Source of the DNA: Streptomyces olivochromogenes
Lineage (GTDB): Bacteria; Actinomycetota; Actinomycetes; Streptomycetales; Streptomycetaceae
DNA length: 64,000 nucleotides
Direction of reading: 5' to 3'
NCBI RefSeq assembly: GCF_001514115.1
Contig: NZ_KQ948452.1
Location: forward strand, 660,460 to 724,459
A model generated the notes under the pieces. The model was not told the origin of the DNA. It ran no database searches and saw nothing but the letters and a program-made list of their open reading frames with translations. Position numbers and translations under genes: made by a program. This document shows, piece after piece, positions 21,814 through 30,773 of the stretch (positions are counted from its first letter, which is position 1; every line of letters begins with the position of its first letter).

Positions 21814-22661
21814 TTGACGGCTCCCAAGGACAGGCCCTGGACCAGTTTGTCCTGGGCGGCGAACCCCGCGGCGAGCACCGGCAGGGAGATGACGAGCGAC
21901 GCGGCGCACACCTTGGCCAGGAACAGACCCTGGCTCGTGATGAAGCCGGTCAGGAAGACGGGGGCCGTCTCGGCGACCACACCGGTCAGCACGCGAGCGA
22001 ACAGCAGTTCGTTCCAGCTGAAGATGAAGCAGATCAGGGCCGTGGCCGCGATGCCGGGGAGGGCTATGGGGGCGACGACTCGGGCCAGGATCGTCGGCAG
22101 TTTCGCGCCGTCGATCTGGGCCGCCTCGATCACCGCCACCGGTACCTCGGCGAGGAACGACTGCATCATCCACACCGCGATCGGCAGGTTCATGGAGGTG
22201 TAGAGGATGACCAGGAGCCAGATGTTGTCCAGCATTCCGGTGTTCTTGGCGAAGAGGTAGATCGGGAGGAGGCCCGCCACCACCGGCAGCATCTTGGTGG
22301 AGAGGAAGAAGAACAGGACGTCCGTCCACTTCTTCACCGGGCGGATGGAGAGTGCGTACGCCGCCGGGAAGGCCAGCAGGAGGACGCAGAGGGTGGAGAC
22401 CACCGAGGCCACCGTCGAGTTGAGCAGCGCGGGCCAGGGGCTCGCGCCGCCGCCCGTGCCGAAGAAGTCCCGGTAGCCGTCGAGGGTGAGGGCGGCGCCG
22501 AAGGACGGCGGGTTGGTCGCCGCGTCCGACTCCGAGTGGAACGACGTCAGGGCCATCCACGCGATGGGCAGGAAGAACAGCACACCGAGCAGCCAGGCCA
22601 GCAGGCCCAGGCCCGTTCCCCGGGCACGCCGGGGTCGTACGCGGATCGTGGTGGCGCTCAT
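21810..22661 (-). CDS. CUT1 ABC importer permease, MalG type
   Basis: A 283-residue inner-membrane permease with six predicted helices. The EAA loop that docks the ATPase is EAAQIDGAKLPTILARVVAP. The start at 22661 overlaps the preceding permease stop and the stop overlaps the dehydrogenase start. No ATPase gene is present in the operon, so it probably uses the shared MsiK ATPase. Confidence 0.88.
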   Translation of the reverse strand: MSATTIRVRPRRARGTGLGLLAWLLGVLFFLPIAWMALTSFHSESDAATNPPSFGAALTLDGYRDFFGTGGGASPWPALLNSTVASVVSTLCVLLLAFPAAYALSIRPVKKWTDVLFFFLSTKMLPVVAGLLPIYLFAKNTGMLDNIWLLVILYTSMNLPIAVWMMQSFLAEVPVAVIEAAQIDGAKLPTILARVVAPIALPGIAATALICFIFSWNELLFARVLTGVVAETAPVFLTGFITSQGLFLAKVCAASLVISLPVLAAGFAAQDKLVQGLSLGAVK

Positions 22662-23596
22662 GCGCGGGACACCTCCTCGCGGAACAGGGACGAGACCACG
22701 CGCAGCGCGAAGGTCGCGATGATGATCGAACCGATGACGACCAGGACGCCCGCGGCGGAGGCGAGGCCGTTCTCGTGAGCCTGGTAGAAGCTCTGGTAGA
22801 CGGTGTACGGGAGGTTCGCCGTCCCCAGGCCGCCGGACGTGAGGGTGAAGACCGCGTCGAAGTTCTGGACGATGTAGATCGAGCCCAGCAGGGCGCCCAG
22901 TTCGAGGTAGCGGCGCAGGTGGGGGAGGGTGAGGTGGCGGAAGACCTGCCAGTCGCTCGCGCCGTCCACCCGGGCGGCCTCGACCTGCTGGTGGTCGCGG
23001 CTCTGCAGGCCGGCCAGGAGGATCAGCATCATGAACGGCGTCCACTGCCAGACCAGGGAGGCCTCGACCGCCAAGAGCGGGGTGTTCGAGATCCAGTCGG
23101 GCTGGGGGCCGCCGACGTAGTGCAGCAGTCCGTTGAGCAGCCCGTACTCCGGGTTGTAGAGCACGTGCTTCCAGAGCAGGGCCGCGGCCACCGGGACCAC
23201 CAGGAAGGGGGCGATGAGGAGGGTTCTGACGATGCCCCGGCCGCGGAACTTGCGGTCCAGGAGCAGGGCCAGACCCAGGCCGATGACCAGGCTGGCGACG
23301 ACCACGGCCGCCGTCAGGAGGATCGTCGTCCAGACGGAGTGGCGCAGGTCGGGGTCGGTCAGGACGTCCGAGTAGTTGGAGAGGCCGGTGAAGTGGCGGG
23401 CCTTGGGGTAGAGCGCGTTCCAGTCGAAGAAGGAGATCACCAGCGTGGCCACGAAGGGGAGCTGGGTCACGGCGACCATGAAGATCAGGGCGGGGAGCAG
23501 CGGGGCACGGGTGGCCCAGGCGCGCAGCCGGTCGGACGGCTTTCCCAGGGTGCGTACGGGAGTGGCGGCCACGGGGGCCGTTGTCGTGGCGGTCAT
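22658..23596 (-). CDS. CUT1 ABC importer permease, MalF type
   Basis: A 312-residue permease with six helices and the docking loop EAARVDGASDWQVFRHLTLP. The first helix begins at about residue 32 (PLLPALIFMVAVTQLPF). Stop and start overlap with its neighbours by four bases on both sides, so expression is tightly coupled. It pairs with the MalG-type permease to form the channel for a polyol or sugar. Confidence 0.88.
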   Translation of the reverse strand: MTATTTAPVAATPVRTLGKPSDRLRAWATRAPLLPALIFMVAVTQLPFVATLVISFFDWNALYPKARHFTGLSNYSDVLTDPDLRHSVWTTILLTAAVVVASLVIGLGLALLLDRKFRGRGIVRTLLIAPFLVVPVAAALLWKHVLYNPEYGLLNGLLHYVGGPQPDWISNTPLLAVEASLVWQWTPFMMLILLAGLQSRDHQQVEAARVDGASDWQVFRHLTLPHLRRYLELGALLGSIYIVQNFDAVFTLTSGGLGTANLPYTVYQSFYQAHENGLASAAGVLVVIGSIIIATFALRVVSSLFREEVSRA

Positions 23597-24960
23597 CGTC
23601 CCTCGTACTCCTTGGAGATCTTCTCGGCGAGTTTCTGGGACTTCTTCAGGGCCGAGTCGACGGACTGGCGTCCGGCGATGGCCGCGCTGATCTCCTGCGA
23701 GACCTTGGTGCCGAGGTCGGTGAACTCGGGGATGCCGACGAACTGGATGCCGGGCGCGGGGCGCGGCTGCACCCCCGGGTCACGCGGCCGGGCGCCCTCG
23801 ATGGCCTCGCGGGTCATCTCCTGGAAGGCGGCGGCCTCCTTGGTGTACGCGGCGTTCGTGTACGTGGAGGCGCGCTTGCCGGCCGGCACGTTGGACCAGC
23901 CGATCGTGTCCCCGACCAGCTGCTCGTACTGCTTGCTGGAGGCCCAGGAGATGAACTTCCAGGCCTTGTCGGAGTTGTGGGAGGCCTTCTGCAGGCCCCA
24001 GGCCCAGGTGTAGAGCCAGCCGGAGGACTTGGTCTTCTCGACGGGCGCGGGTACATAGCCGATCTTGCCCTTGACCGGGGAGTCGGACGCCTCCAGGGAG
24101 CCCGCCGCGGAGGTGGCGTCGTACCACATGGCCGTCTTGCCCTGGGTCATGTTGTTGAGGCACTCGGCGAAGCCGGACTGGGCGGCGCCGGACTCGCCGT
24201 GCTTGCGGACGAGGTCCACGTAGAACTTCGTCGCCTTCTCGAACTCGGGGGAGTCGAGACGGGCCTTCCAGTCCTTGTCGAACCAGGTGCCGCCGAAGGT
24301 GTTCACGACGGTGGTGAGGGGCGCCATGAGCTCGCCCCAGCCGGGCAGGCCGCGCAGACAGATGCCCTTCATGCCGGACTGGGCGCCGTCGGCCTCCGCG
24401 GCCAGCTGTCCCACCTGCTCCCAGGTGGGGTGGTCGGGCATCGTCAGGCCCTTCTGGGCGAAGACGTCCTTGCGGTACATCAGGAAGGACGACTCGCCGT
24501 AGAACGGCTGCCCGTAGAGCTTGCCGTCGGCCGCCGTCAGGGACTGCCGCATGGGGGCGAGGATGTCCTGCTCGTCGTAGCCGCTGTCCTGGCGCACGTA
24601 GGAGTCCATGTCGTGCAGCCAGCCGTTGCGGGCGTAGATCGGAATCTCGTAGTTGGAGAGCGTGGCGACGTCGTACTGACCGGCCTGGTTGGCGAAGTCC
24701 TGGCTGATCTTGTCGCGGACGTCGTTCTCCGGCAGCACGGTGAAGTTCACCTTGATGCCGCTCTCCTTGGTGAAGTGCGCCTTGGTGAGCTTCTGCAGCT
24801 CCACCATCTGCGGGTTGTTGACCATCAGGACGTTGATGGAGTCGCCGCCCGACCCCGACCCGCCCGCTCCGACCCAACAGCCGGAGAGCAGCGGGGCGAG
24901 CAGCGTCCCTGCGGCGACCGCGGCGAGTGCGCGCGGCCTCCGTCGGCTCTGGGTTCGCAT
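23593..24960 (-). CDS. Sugar/polyol ABC importer substrate-binding lipoprotein
   Basis: A 455-residue extracellular lipoprotein with a lipobox LLSGC (lipidated Cys28). The mature protein is a cluster-B periplasmic-binding fold (for example SINVLMVNNPQMVELQKL, FYGESSFLMYRKDVFAQKGL, WAWGLQKASHNSDKAWKF). It resembles the SmoE/MtlE group for sorbitol and mannitol. It is the first gene of the transport operon, 78 bases downstream of the DeoR gene. Confidence 0.87.
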   Translation of the reverse strand: MRTQSRRRPRALAAVAAGTLLAPLLSGCWVGAGGSGSGGDSINVLMVNNPQMVELQKLTKAHFTKESGIKVNFTVLPENDVRDKISQDFANQAGQYDVATLSNYEIPIYARNGWLHDMDSYVRQDSGYDEQDILAPMRQSLTAADGKLYGQPFYGESSFLMYRKDVFAQKGLTMPDHPTWEQVGQLAAEADGAQSGMKGICLRGLPGWGELMAPLTTVVNTFGGTWFDKDWKARLDSPEFEKATKFYVDLVRKHGESGAAQSGFAECLNNMTQGKTAMWYDATSAAGSLEASDSPVKGKIGYVPAPVEKTKSSGWLYTWAWGLQKASHNSDKAWKFISWASSKQYEQLVGDTIGWSNVPAGKRASTYTNAAYTKEAAAFQEMTREAIEGARPRDPGVQPRPAPGIQFVGIPEFTDLGTKVSQEISAAIAGRQSVDSALKKSQKLAEKISKEYEGR

Positions 24961-24988
24961 GGATCGCTCCTGGACGTATAGGGAGATA

Positions 24989-25018
24989 AAGGGCGTTCTC
25001 GAGTGTGACTATGCCCTT
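24989..25018 (-). promoter_or_regulatory. Operator-like inverted repeat upstream of the polyol importer
   Basis: AAGGGC (24989-24994) and GCCCTT (25013-25018) are inverted around 18 bases that contain CTCGAG. It lies in the 78-base gap between the DeoR gene and the binding-protein gene and is a candidate site for that regulator. Confidence 0.45.
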
Positions 25019-25038
25019 GTAGTGAGTGAGTTGGGTTT

Positions 25039-25800
25039 TCAGACTCGGATGACCTGGGGGCCTTGCAAGGAGTACCGGTGTGCCTCCGACGTCGGAAGCA
25101 GCGTGCTCGTGACGATCGCTTCCAGGGCGGTGATCTCCGCGAAGCGACAGAAGCTGACCGCCCCGAACTTGGTGTGCACGCCCGCGAAGACCGTGCGCCG
25201 GGAGGCCCTGATCGCCTGGGCCTTGACCTCGCTGACCGCCGGGTCGGGGGTGGTGAGGCCGTGTTCGCGGGAGATGCCGTTGGCGCCGATGTACGCCAGG
25301 TCGATGACGAAACCGGCGAGCATCTTCGTCGTCCAGTGGTCCACGGTCGCGAGCGTGCCGGGGCGGACCCGGCCGCCGAGCAGCAGGACGCTGGTGTGGT
25401 CGGCCTCGGCGAGCGCGCCCGCCGTGGCCAGGGAGGCGGTGACCACGGTCAGTGGCCGGTCCTTGGGAAGTGCCTCGGCGATGAGCTGCGGGGTGAACCC
25501 CTCGTCGATGAACACGGTCTCGGCGTCCCCGAGCAGCTCGGCCGCGGCGCTCGCGATCCGGCGCTTCTCGGGTACGTGGCTGGTGGCGCGGAAGGCGAGC
25601 GTCGTCTCGAACCCGGCGCTCTCCACGGGGTAGGCGCCGCCGTGGGTGCGGCGGACCAGGCCGTGGTCCTCCAGGGCGCGCAGGTCGCGCCGTACGGTCT
25701 CCTTGGCGACGCCCAGTTCGGCGGCGAGCGCGGTGACGTCGACCGCGCCGGTACGGCGGGCGGCCCTGACGATCTCCCGCTGACGTTCTTCCGCGGTCAT
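25039..25800 (-). CDS. DeoR/GlpR-family transcriptional regulator
   Basis: A 253-residue sugar-phosphate-responsive repressor. The DeoR helix-turn-helix is AAELGVAKETVRRDLRALEDHG at about residues 24-45, and the sensor domain has the GlpR-type segments FIDEGFTPQLIAEAL, VLLLGGRVRPGTLATVD and DLAYIGANGIS. ATG 25800 is chosen; GTG 25809 is also possible. It precedes and is codirectional with the importer operon and is the likely regulator. The 25801-26191 interval downstream of it on the map holds a hairpin and a repeat but no gene. Confidence 0.87.
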   Translation of the reverse strand: MTAEERQREIVRAARRTGAVDVTALAAELGVAKETVRRDLRALEDHGLVRRTHGGAYPVESAGFETTLAFRATSHVPEKRRIASAAAELLGDAETVFIDEGFTPQLIAEALPKDRPLTVVTASLATAGALAEADHTSVLLLGGRVRPGTLATVDHWTTKMLAGFVIDLAYIGANGISREHGLTTPDPAVSEVKAQAIRASRRTVFAGVHTKFGAVSFCRFAEITALEAIVTSTLLPTSEAHRYSLQGPQVIRV

Positions 25801-26017
25801 GGCCGACACCTGCTCCCTGCGTCCTGTGCGTACTGCCCGTTCGGGCCCGGTGTGGGCCTTGGGGGAAGTTCTACAGCGGGTGCGCGGCACTGACCAGGCC
25901 TGTTGCGTGACCGATGGTGCCCGGCTGTGACCGTTTGGCGGGGCGGGCGCCCGTGCCGGACCTGGGACGCAGCGGTGGGCGGGGTGGGATCGGGCAGGGT
26001 TCGTGCCCGAACATGGC

Positions 26018-26048
26018 GGCGGGCGGGCCCGTTCGGTGCCCGCCCGCC
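26018..26048. repeat. 11-bp GC hairpin between the DeoR and uronate dehydrogenase genes
   Basis: GGCGGGCGGGC (26018-26028) and its complement (26038-26048) enclose a 9-base loop. It lies downstream of the uronate dehydrogenase gene and may act as a terminator without a T-tract. Confidence 0.55.
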
Positions 26049-26080
26049 CTCTCGCGCCCTCGCCGCACGGTCGTCTTCCG

Positions 26081-26206
26081 GCCGTCCGGTCGTCGCCACG
26101 GCCGCCGTCCGGTCGTCACTACGGCCGCCCGGTCATCCGGTCGTCAGTACGGCCGCCCGGTCATCCGGTCGTCAGTCCGGTCGTCCGGTCGTCAGTACGG
26201 CCAGAT
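26081..26206. repeat. Tandem repeat built from the 3' end of the uronate dehydrogenase gene
   Basis: Copies of a unit of about 28 bases (CCGGTCGTCAGTACGGCCGC plus CCGGTCAT) and shorter GTCCGGTCGTC units run up to and across the stop codon of the gene ending at 26192. The TCAGTACGGCC portion equals that gene's own last codons and stop. Confidence 0.8.
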
Positions 26207-27016
26207 CGGCGGATGCGTCGTGAAGTGGCCGCCCAGGTGGGCGTGGTCCGGGTTGGCCGGGTCGAGCTCGCCCTGTTCGGCGATGAGCTTCTCGGCGTAC
26301 GGCTCGGAGTCGTCCCGGGGCTCGTAGCCCAGCGCCCGGGCCGTCGAGAGGTCCCACCACAGCCGGGTGTTGGCGGAGGAGCCGTAGACGACCGTGTGCC
26401 GTACGTCCTCGGCGGTGAGCGCCGCGTGGAAGAGACGGGCGCCGTCCTCGGGGCTCATCCAGACGGAGAGCATGCGCACGCTGGTGGGCTCCGCGAAGCA
26501 GGAGCCGATGCGGACCGAGACGGTCTCCAGGCCGTACTTGTCCCAGTAGAACTGCGCCAGGTCCTCGCCGAAGGACTTGGAGAGCCCGTAGAAGGTGTCC
26601 GGGCGGTGCGGGGTGTCGATCGGGATCAGGGCGCCGTCGTCGAAGGGGGCCTCGCCCCGGGGGCGCGGGGTGAAGCCGACGGCGTGGTTGGAGGAGGCGA
26701 AGACGATGCGTCGTACGCCCTCTTCGCGCGCCGCCTCGTACAGGTTGTACGTCCCCTCGATGTTCGCCTTGAGGATCTTGTCGAAGGAAGCTTCCAGGGA
26801 GATGCCCGCGAGGTGGACGATCGCGTCGACGCCCCGCACGGCCTCGCGCAGGGCGGCCTTGTCCGCGAGGTCCGCGGTGAGCGCGTCCGGCTCGCCCTCG
26901 ACGGGCAGCAGGTCGAGGAGACGCAGCTCGTAGCCGTAGTCCGGCAGCAGCCCGCGCATCAGGGTGCCGAGTCCGCCGGCGGCGCCGGTGAGCAGAACGG
27001 TGCGGGGAGCGGGCAT
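26192..27016 (-). CDS. udh: Uronate dehydrogenase (NAD-dependent epimerase/dehydratase fold)
   Basis: A 274-residue short-chain dehydrogenase. GAAGGLG at about 11-17 binds NAD; SSNH and YGLSK (Tyr about 143, Lys +4) form the catalytic set. Length and the segments HLAGISLEASFDKILKANI and DTFYGLSKSFGEDLA match uronate dehydrogenases, which oxidise D-galacturonate or D-glucuronate to aldarolactones. It is divergent from a 5-keto-4-deoxyglucarate dehydratase gene, the later step of the same oxidative pathway, with matching promoters, which strongly supports the call. Confidence 0.85.
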   Translation of the reverse strand: MPAPRTVLLTGAAGGLGTLMRGLLPDYGYELRLLDLLPVEGEPDALTADLADKAALREAVRGVDAIVHLAGISLEASFDKILKANIEGTYNLYEAAREEGVRRIVFASSNHAVGFTPRPRGEAPFDDGALIPIDTPHRPDTFYGLSKSFGEDLAQFYWDKYGLETVSVRIGSCFAEPTSVRMLSVWMSPEDGARLFHAALTAEDVRHTVVYGSSANTRLWWDLSTARALGYEPRDDSEPYAEKLIAEQGELDPANPDHAHLGGHFTTHPPIWPY

Positions 27017-27030
27017 GCGGGTGTCTCCTC

Positions 27031-27221
27031 ACGGCCACGTGAGTGGCCGTATTCGTGTACGGCATTCACATCCATGGACACGCTAAGGAGCCCCGACCTG
27101 CTGCGTCAAGTGTCGCGCGGAGGTGGCGAATCCGCTGCCGTGTCGCGGGTTTGCGCGCTTGACCGGCCCCAAGGTCGCGCTTTAGCGTGGTGGCGTTCAG
27201 AAATATGGACATGGATCAGAA
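27031..27221. promoter_or_regulatory. Mirror-image divergent promoters of udh and kdgD with shared operator motif
   Basis: Minus strand: -35 TTGACG (27104-27109), -10 TTAGCG (27081-27086). Plus strand: -35 TTGACC (27159-27164), -10 TTAGCG (27182-27187). Both have 17-base spacers and a G after the -10 (TTAGCGTG). Just downstream of each start point lies a related motif, CATGGATGTGAA (minus, 27066-27077) or CATGGATCAGAA (plus, 27210-27221), a likely operator. The udh leader also has a perfect ACGGCCAC-GTGA-GTGGCCGT hairpin (27031-27050). Confidence 0.72.
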
Positions 27222-27269
27222 ACATGCACTCGCTGTTGTGTGCGTGAGTACCTGCCCCAGGGAGAGTCC

Positions 27270-28268
27270 GTGACGTCAGCCCCCCTTGCCGCTCGGCTCA
27301 GCGTCCCCAGCGGGCCGCTGTTCTTCCCCGTCACGGCGTACGGCCCCGACGGTGCCCTCGATCTCGACACCTACCGCGCGCACGTGCGGCGCGGCGTCGA
27401 GGCGGGTGCCGCCGCCGTCTTCGCCTGCTGCGGCACCGGGGAGTTCCACGCGCTCACGCCCGAGGAGTTCCAGGACTGCGTGCGCGCGGCCGTGGAGGAG
27501 GTTGCCGGGCGGGTTCCGGTCGTCGCGGGCGCCGGGTACGGGACCGCGCTCGCCGTACGGTTCGCCCGCCTCGCCGAGGAGGCCGGGGCCGACGGACTGC
27601 TCGCGATGCCGCCGTATCTGGTGGTGGCGGGGCAGGAGGGGCTCCTGCGGCACTACCGGGAACTCGCCGCCGCCACCTCGCTGGACATCGTGGTCTACCA
27701 GCGCGACAACGCCGTGTTCACGCCCGAGACCGTGGTCGAACTCGCCCGCACCGAAGGGATCATCGGCTTCAAGGACGGGGTGGGCGACCTCGACCTGATG
27801 CAGCGGATCGTGAGCGCCGTGCGCAGCGAGGTCCCCGGCGACTTCCTGTACTTCAACGGGCTGCCGACCGCCGAGCTGACGGGGCTCGCCTACCGGGGCA
27901 TCGGCATCACGCTGTACTCGTCGGCGGTCTTCTGCTTCGCACCCGAGATCGCCCTGGCGTTCCACGCGGCGCTGAACGCGGGCGACGACGAGACGGCGAA
28001 CCGGCTGCTGGACGGCTTCTACCGCCCCTTCGTCGACCTGCGGGCCCAGGGCCGCGGCTACGCGGTCTCCCTGGTCAAGGCGGGGGTACGGCTGCGGGGG
28101 CTGGACGTGGGCGAGGTACGGCCGCCGCTGCACGAGCCGACCGAGGACCATGTGAAGCAGCTCGCGCAGCTGATCGAGCGGGGGTATGCGCTGCTGGAGC
28201 CGCTCGAGGGGCCTGAGGGAGCGTTTGAGCGGCCTGAGGGAGCGGGACGGCAGGGGGAGGGCGAGTGA
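27270..28268 (+). CDS. kdgD: 5-dehydro-4-deoxyglucarate dehydratase
   Basis: A 332-residue DapA-superfamily enzyme that converts 5-keto-4-deoxy-D-glucarate to 2-ketoglutarate semialdehyde with loss of water and CO2. Family features are FACCGTGEFHALTPEEF (substrate loop), VVYQRDNAVFTPE and the Schiff-base lysine in IIGFKDGVGD. GTG 27270 follows GGGAGA; the upstream GTG at 27240 would add ten residues. The extreme C-terminus is a short Glu/Gly repeat (EGPEGAFERPEGAG). It is divergent from uronate dehydrogenase and overlaps the next gene by four bases. Confidence 0.88.
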   Translation: MTSAPLAARLSVPSGPLFFPVTAYGPDGALDLDTYRAHVRRGVEAGAAAVFACCGTGEFHALTPEEFQDCVRAAVEEVAGRVPVVAGAGYGTALAVRFARLAEEAGADGLLAMPPYLVVAGQEGLLRHYRELAAATSLDIVVYQRDNAVFTPETVVELARTEGIIGFKDGVGDLDLMQRIVSAVRSEVPGDFLYFNGLPTAELTGLAYRGIGITLYSSAVFCFAPEIALAFHAALNAGDDETANRLLDGFYRPFVDLRAQGRGYAVSLVKAGVRLRGLDVGEVRPPLHEPTEDHVKQLAQLIERGYALLEPLEGPEGAFERPEGAGRQGEGE

Positions 28269-29437
28269 AGGCGTCCGCTTTCGTCTATCCGTGGGACGTC
28301 GTCGGGGATCCGGAGGCGGCCGAGCGGATCGCCGGGCTCGGGGTGCGGCAGGCGACGCTCGCCTCCGCGTACCACTCCACGCGCGCGCTGACCCCTCGCC
28401 ACCCCCGGCACCGGATCGTGACGGCAGCGCACGCCGCCGTCCTGTACCGCGTCGACGACGCACGGTGGGAGGGGCGCGCGCTGCGGCCGTACGCCGCCGG
28501 GGAGTGGGCGCCCGGGGACGCGTACGGGGAGGCGGCCTGCGCGCTCGCGGAGGCCGGCCTTGACGTCCACACATGGGTGGTCCTCGCGCACAACTCCCGG
28601 ATGGGTGCCGAGCATCCGTCCACCTCCGTCGTCAACGCCTACGGGGACCGGTATGCGTGGGCGCCGTGCATCGCGCAGGCCGACACCAGGGCGTACCTCG
28701 TCGACCTCGCGGTGGAGGCGGCGGTGCGGCCCGGGGCGCTGGGTACGGAGCTGGAGTCGCTCGGCTGGTACGGCCTCGCGCATCTGCACGCCCACGACAA
28801 GATCGGCGGGGTGGGACTCGGGGACGCCGGCCAGTATCTGATGTCGCTCTGCTTCTGCGCGGCCTGCCGGGCGGGGTACGGGGGACACGGGCTCGACGCG
28901 GACGACCTGGCGTCGACCGTCCGTGAGGCGCTGGAGCCGGTGTGGCGCGGTGACGTGCCGTCGGAGGGCGGCTGGCCGGTGGTGGAGAAGCTGCTCGGGG
29001 GTGAGGCGGCGGCCGCCACGCGCGTGTGGCGTGAGGGCGTGGCCCGTTCGCTCCAGGAGACGGTGGTCGCGGCGGTGCGGGCGGCCGCGCCGGCCGGTTT
29101 CCAGGTGTTGCTGCACGCCGATCCCGTGTCGTACCACTGCGGGGCGAACGCCGGGGTCGATCCCGGGCACGTTCTGTCCGTGGCGGACGGGGTGGTGGTG
29201 CCGTGCACGGGTGGGGTGGGCCCGCTGACGCCGTTCGCGGAACAGGGGCGGGACGCGGCCGTACTGGCCGCCAACTTCACGGTCGTGTCGGGGATGGGCG
29301 GCAGTCCGGGCACCTTGGCGGACGACGCGGCGCGGGCGGCTTCGGCGGGCGCGACCGAACTGCGGCTGTATCACGCGGGCTTGGCTTCGGACGGGGATCT
29401 GGATGCCGTGCGGGCGGTGTTGACGGGGCCGGCCTGA
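28265..29437 (+). CDS. Conserved protein of unknown function coupled to kdgD
   Basis: A 390-residue protein starting at a GTG that overlaps the kdgD stop. It opens MKASAFVYPWDVVGDPEAAE and has alternating strands and helices with GLAHLHAHDKIGG, LCFCAACRAGYG and GFQVLLHADPVSYH, a pattern that suggests a TIM barrel of glycosidase or isomerase type. The CFCxxC motif could bind metal. I cannot name the family. Coupling to kdgD implies a role in uronate or aldarate breakdown, perhaps hydrolysis of an oligomer or lactone. Confidence 0.7.
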   Translation: MKASAFVYPWDVVGDPEAAERIAGLGVRQATLASAYHSTRALTPRHPRHRIVTAAHAAVLYRVDDARWEGRALRPYAAGEWAPGDAYGEAACALAEAGLDVHTWVVLAHNSRMGAEHPSTSVVNAYGDRYAWAPCIAQADTRAYLVDLAVEAAVRPGALGTELESLGWYGLAHLHAHDKIGGVGLGDAGQYLMSLCFCAACRAGYGGHGLDADDLASTVREALEPVWRGDVPSEGGWPVVEKLLGGEAAAATRVWREGVARSLQETVVAAVRAAAPAGFQVLLHADPVSYHCGANAGVDPGHVLSVADGVVVPCTGGVGPLTPFAEQGRDAAVLAANFTVVSGMGGSPGTLADDAARAASAGATELRLYHAGLASDGDLDAVRAVLTGPA

Positions 29438-29454
29438 GCCCAGGCCTCGGGGCC

Positions 29455-30645
29455 CTATGAGCCTCGGGTCGTCCGGCGTGCGAGGAGTGGGGGCAGGGTC
29501 AGGAGGCGGGTCAGCCCGAGGGCCAGGAGCAGGGGCCGGTAGTCGACCAGTTCGATCAGGCCCGCGCCGACGGCCAGCCCGAGCGCGTTCGGGGCGTACA
29601 TCAGGGTGTTCGCGGTGGCGGAGGTGCGGCCGAGGAGCGGGGCCGGAGTCTCGCGCTGGACGGCGGTGTACGCGGCGATCAGGACGCAGGGGAGGCCGAA
29701 GCCGATCGCCGCGCCGCAGACCAGGGCCACCGCGTCGGACGGGACCGCGCGGAGCGCGACCGCGACCGCCGTGAGGACGATGCCGTACGCGGCGAAGCGG
29801 CGCTCGCCCAGTCGGCGCAGCAGGGGACCCGAGACCAGGCCGATCAGTACCGAGCCGACGCCCTGGGCGACGTAGAGGAGGCCGACGTACGCGGGGGAGT
29901 GGCCAAGACCCTCGGCGACGGCGTAGACCGTGGCGCCGTTGAGGCCCGCGAAGAGCATGGTCGTGGCCGCGGCCAGGATCAGCGGCCGGAGTTCCGGGTG
30001 ATGCCGGAGGTGGCGGATGCCCGCGGCGGTCCGGGCCCGCCAGGCCGAGGGATCCGGGACGGGCGGGGTCTCGCGGACCCGCAGCAGCGCGTACAGCCCG
30101 GCCGCGAGGGCGAACGTCACGGCGTCCAGGACGGCCACCCTCGCGCCGCCGTACGCCGCGTACAGGCCCGCCCCGGTCAGCGGAGCCAGGAGCTTCATGC
30201 CCTCGGCCGCCGTCATGCGCAGGCCGTTGAAGTCGCCGAGGAGGTGTCTGTCGACGGCCGTGGCCACGAGCGCCGACTCCGCCGCGTCATGGACGACGCC
30301 CGCCGCCCCGTAGATCAAAAGCACCGTGAAGAGGATCCACAGGCGGCCCCGGGTGGTCACGGCGAACAGCGTCGGCAGGAGCGCGGCCAGGGCCAGGTTC
30401 ACGGCGATCAGGAGCGGCCGGCGGCGGGTGCGGTCCGCGAGCACGCCGAGGACGGGGCCGACGAGCGTCGGGGCCCAGAGGGCGAACACACACAGCGCCG
30501 CCAGACCGTTCGAGCCCGTCAGGTCCTTGACCCAGATGCCCGACACCAGCCACATCGCCGACGAGCCGAAGCCCGAGACCACCACTCCGGCCAGGTACAA
30601 CCCCGCGTTGCGGTCGCCCAGAACACGCGTCACCGTCCATGTCAT
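29455..30645 (-). CDS. MFS transporter (MFS_3 / enterobactin-exporter-like)
   Basis: A 396-residue 12-helix protein. The motif-A loop is GVLADRTRRRPLL and the opening LGDRNAGLYLAGVVVSGFGSSAMWL is typical of the MFS_3 group of small-molecule exporters. ATG 30645 is chosen over an upstream in-frame start at 30690 because the extension is Pro/Ser-rich and unlike the family. It converges on the kdgD unit with a 17-base gap and is divergent from the TIGR03086 gene. No substrate can be assigned. Confidence 0.83.
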   Translation of the reverse strand: MTWTVTRVLGDRNAGLYLAGVVVSGFGSSAMWLVSGIWVKDLTGSNGLAALCVFALWAPTLVGPVLGVLADRTRRRPLLIAVNLALAALLPTLFAVTTRGRLWILFTVLLIYGAAGVVHDAAESALVATAVDRHLLGDFNGLRMTAAEGMKLLAPLTGAGLYAAYGGARVAVLDAVTFALAAGLYALLRVRETPPVPDPSAWRARTAAGIRHLRHHPELRPLILAAATTMLFAGLNGATVYAVAEGLGHSPAYVGLLYVAQGVGSVLIGLVSGPLLRRLGERRFAAYGIVLTAVAVALRAVPSDAVALVCGAAIGFGLPCVLIAAYTAVQRETPAPLLGRTSATANTLMYAPNALGLAVGAGLIELVDYRPLLLALGLTRLLTLPPLLARRTTRGS

Positions 30646-30773
30646 GGCAGGTGATCGTGGTGCTAAGGAGGGCGGTCGAGGATCGGGCACCCGACCTATC
30701 TCCTCGGCCGGGGAGCGATGAGTTCCGGGCGTGGTTCCGGTCTGTCCTAAGGAGCGAAGTCACAGACGAGCCG

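Noticed and set aside
22536..24013. Plus-strand frames opposite the polyol importer genes
   Set aside because: Shadows of overlapping minus-strand permease and lipoprotein genes; no start signals or families.
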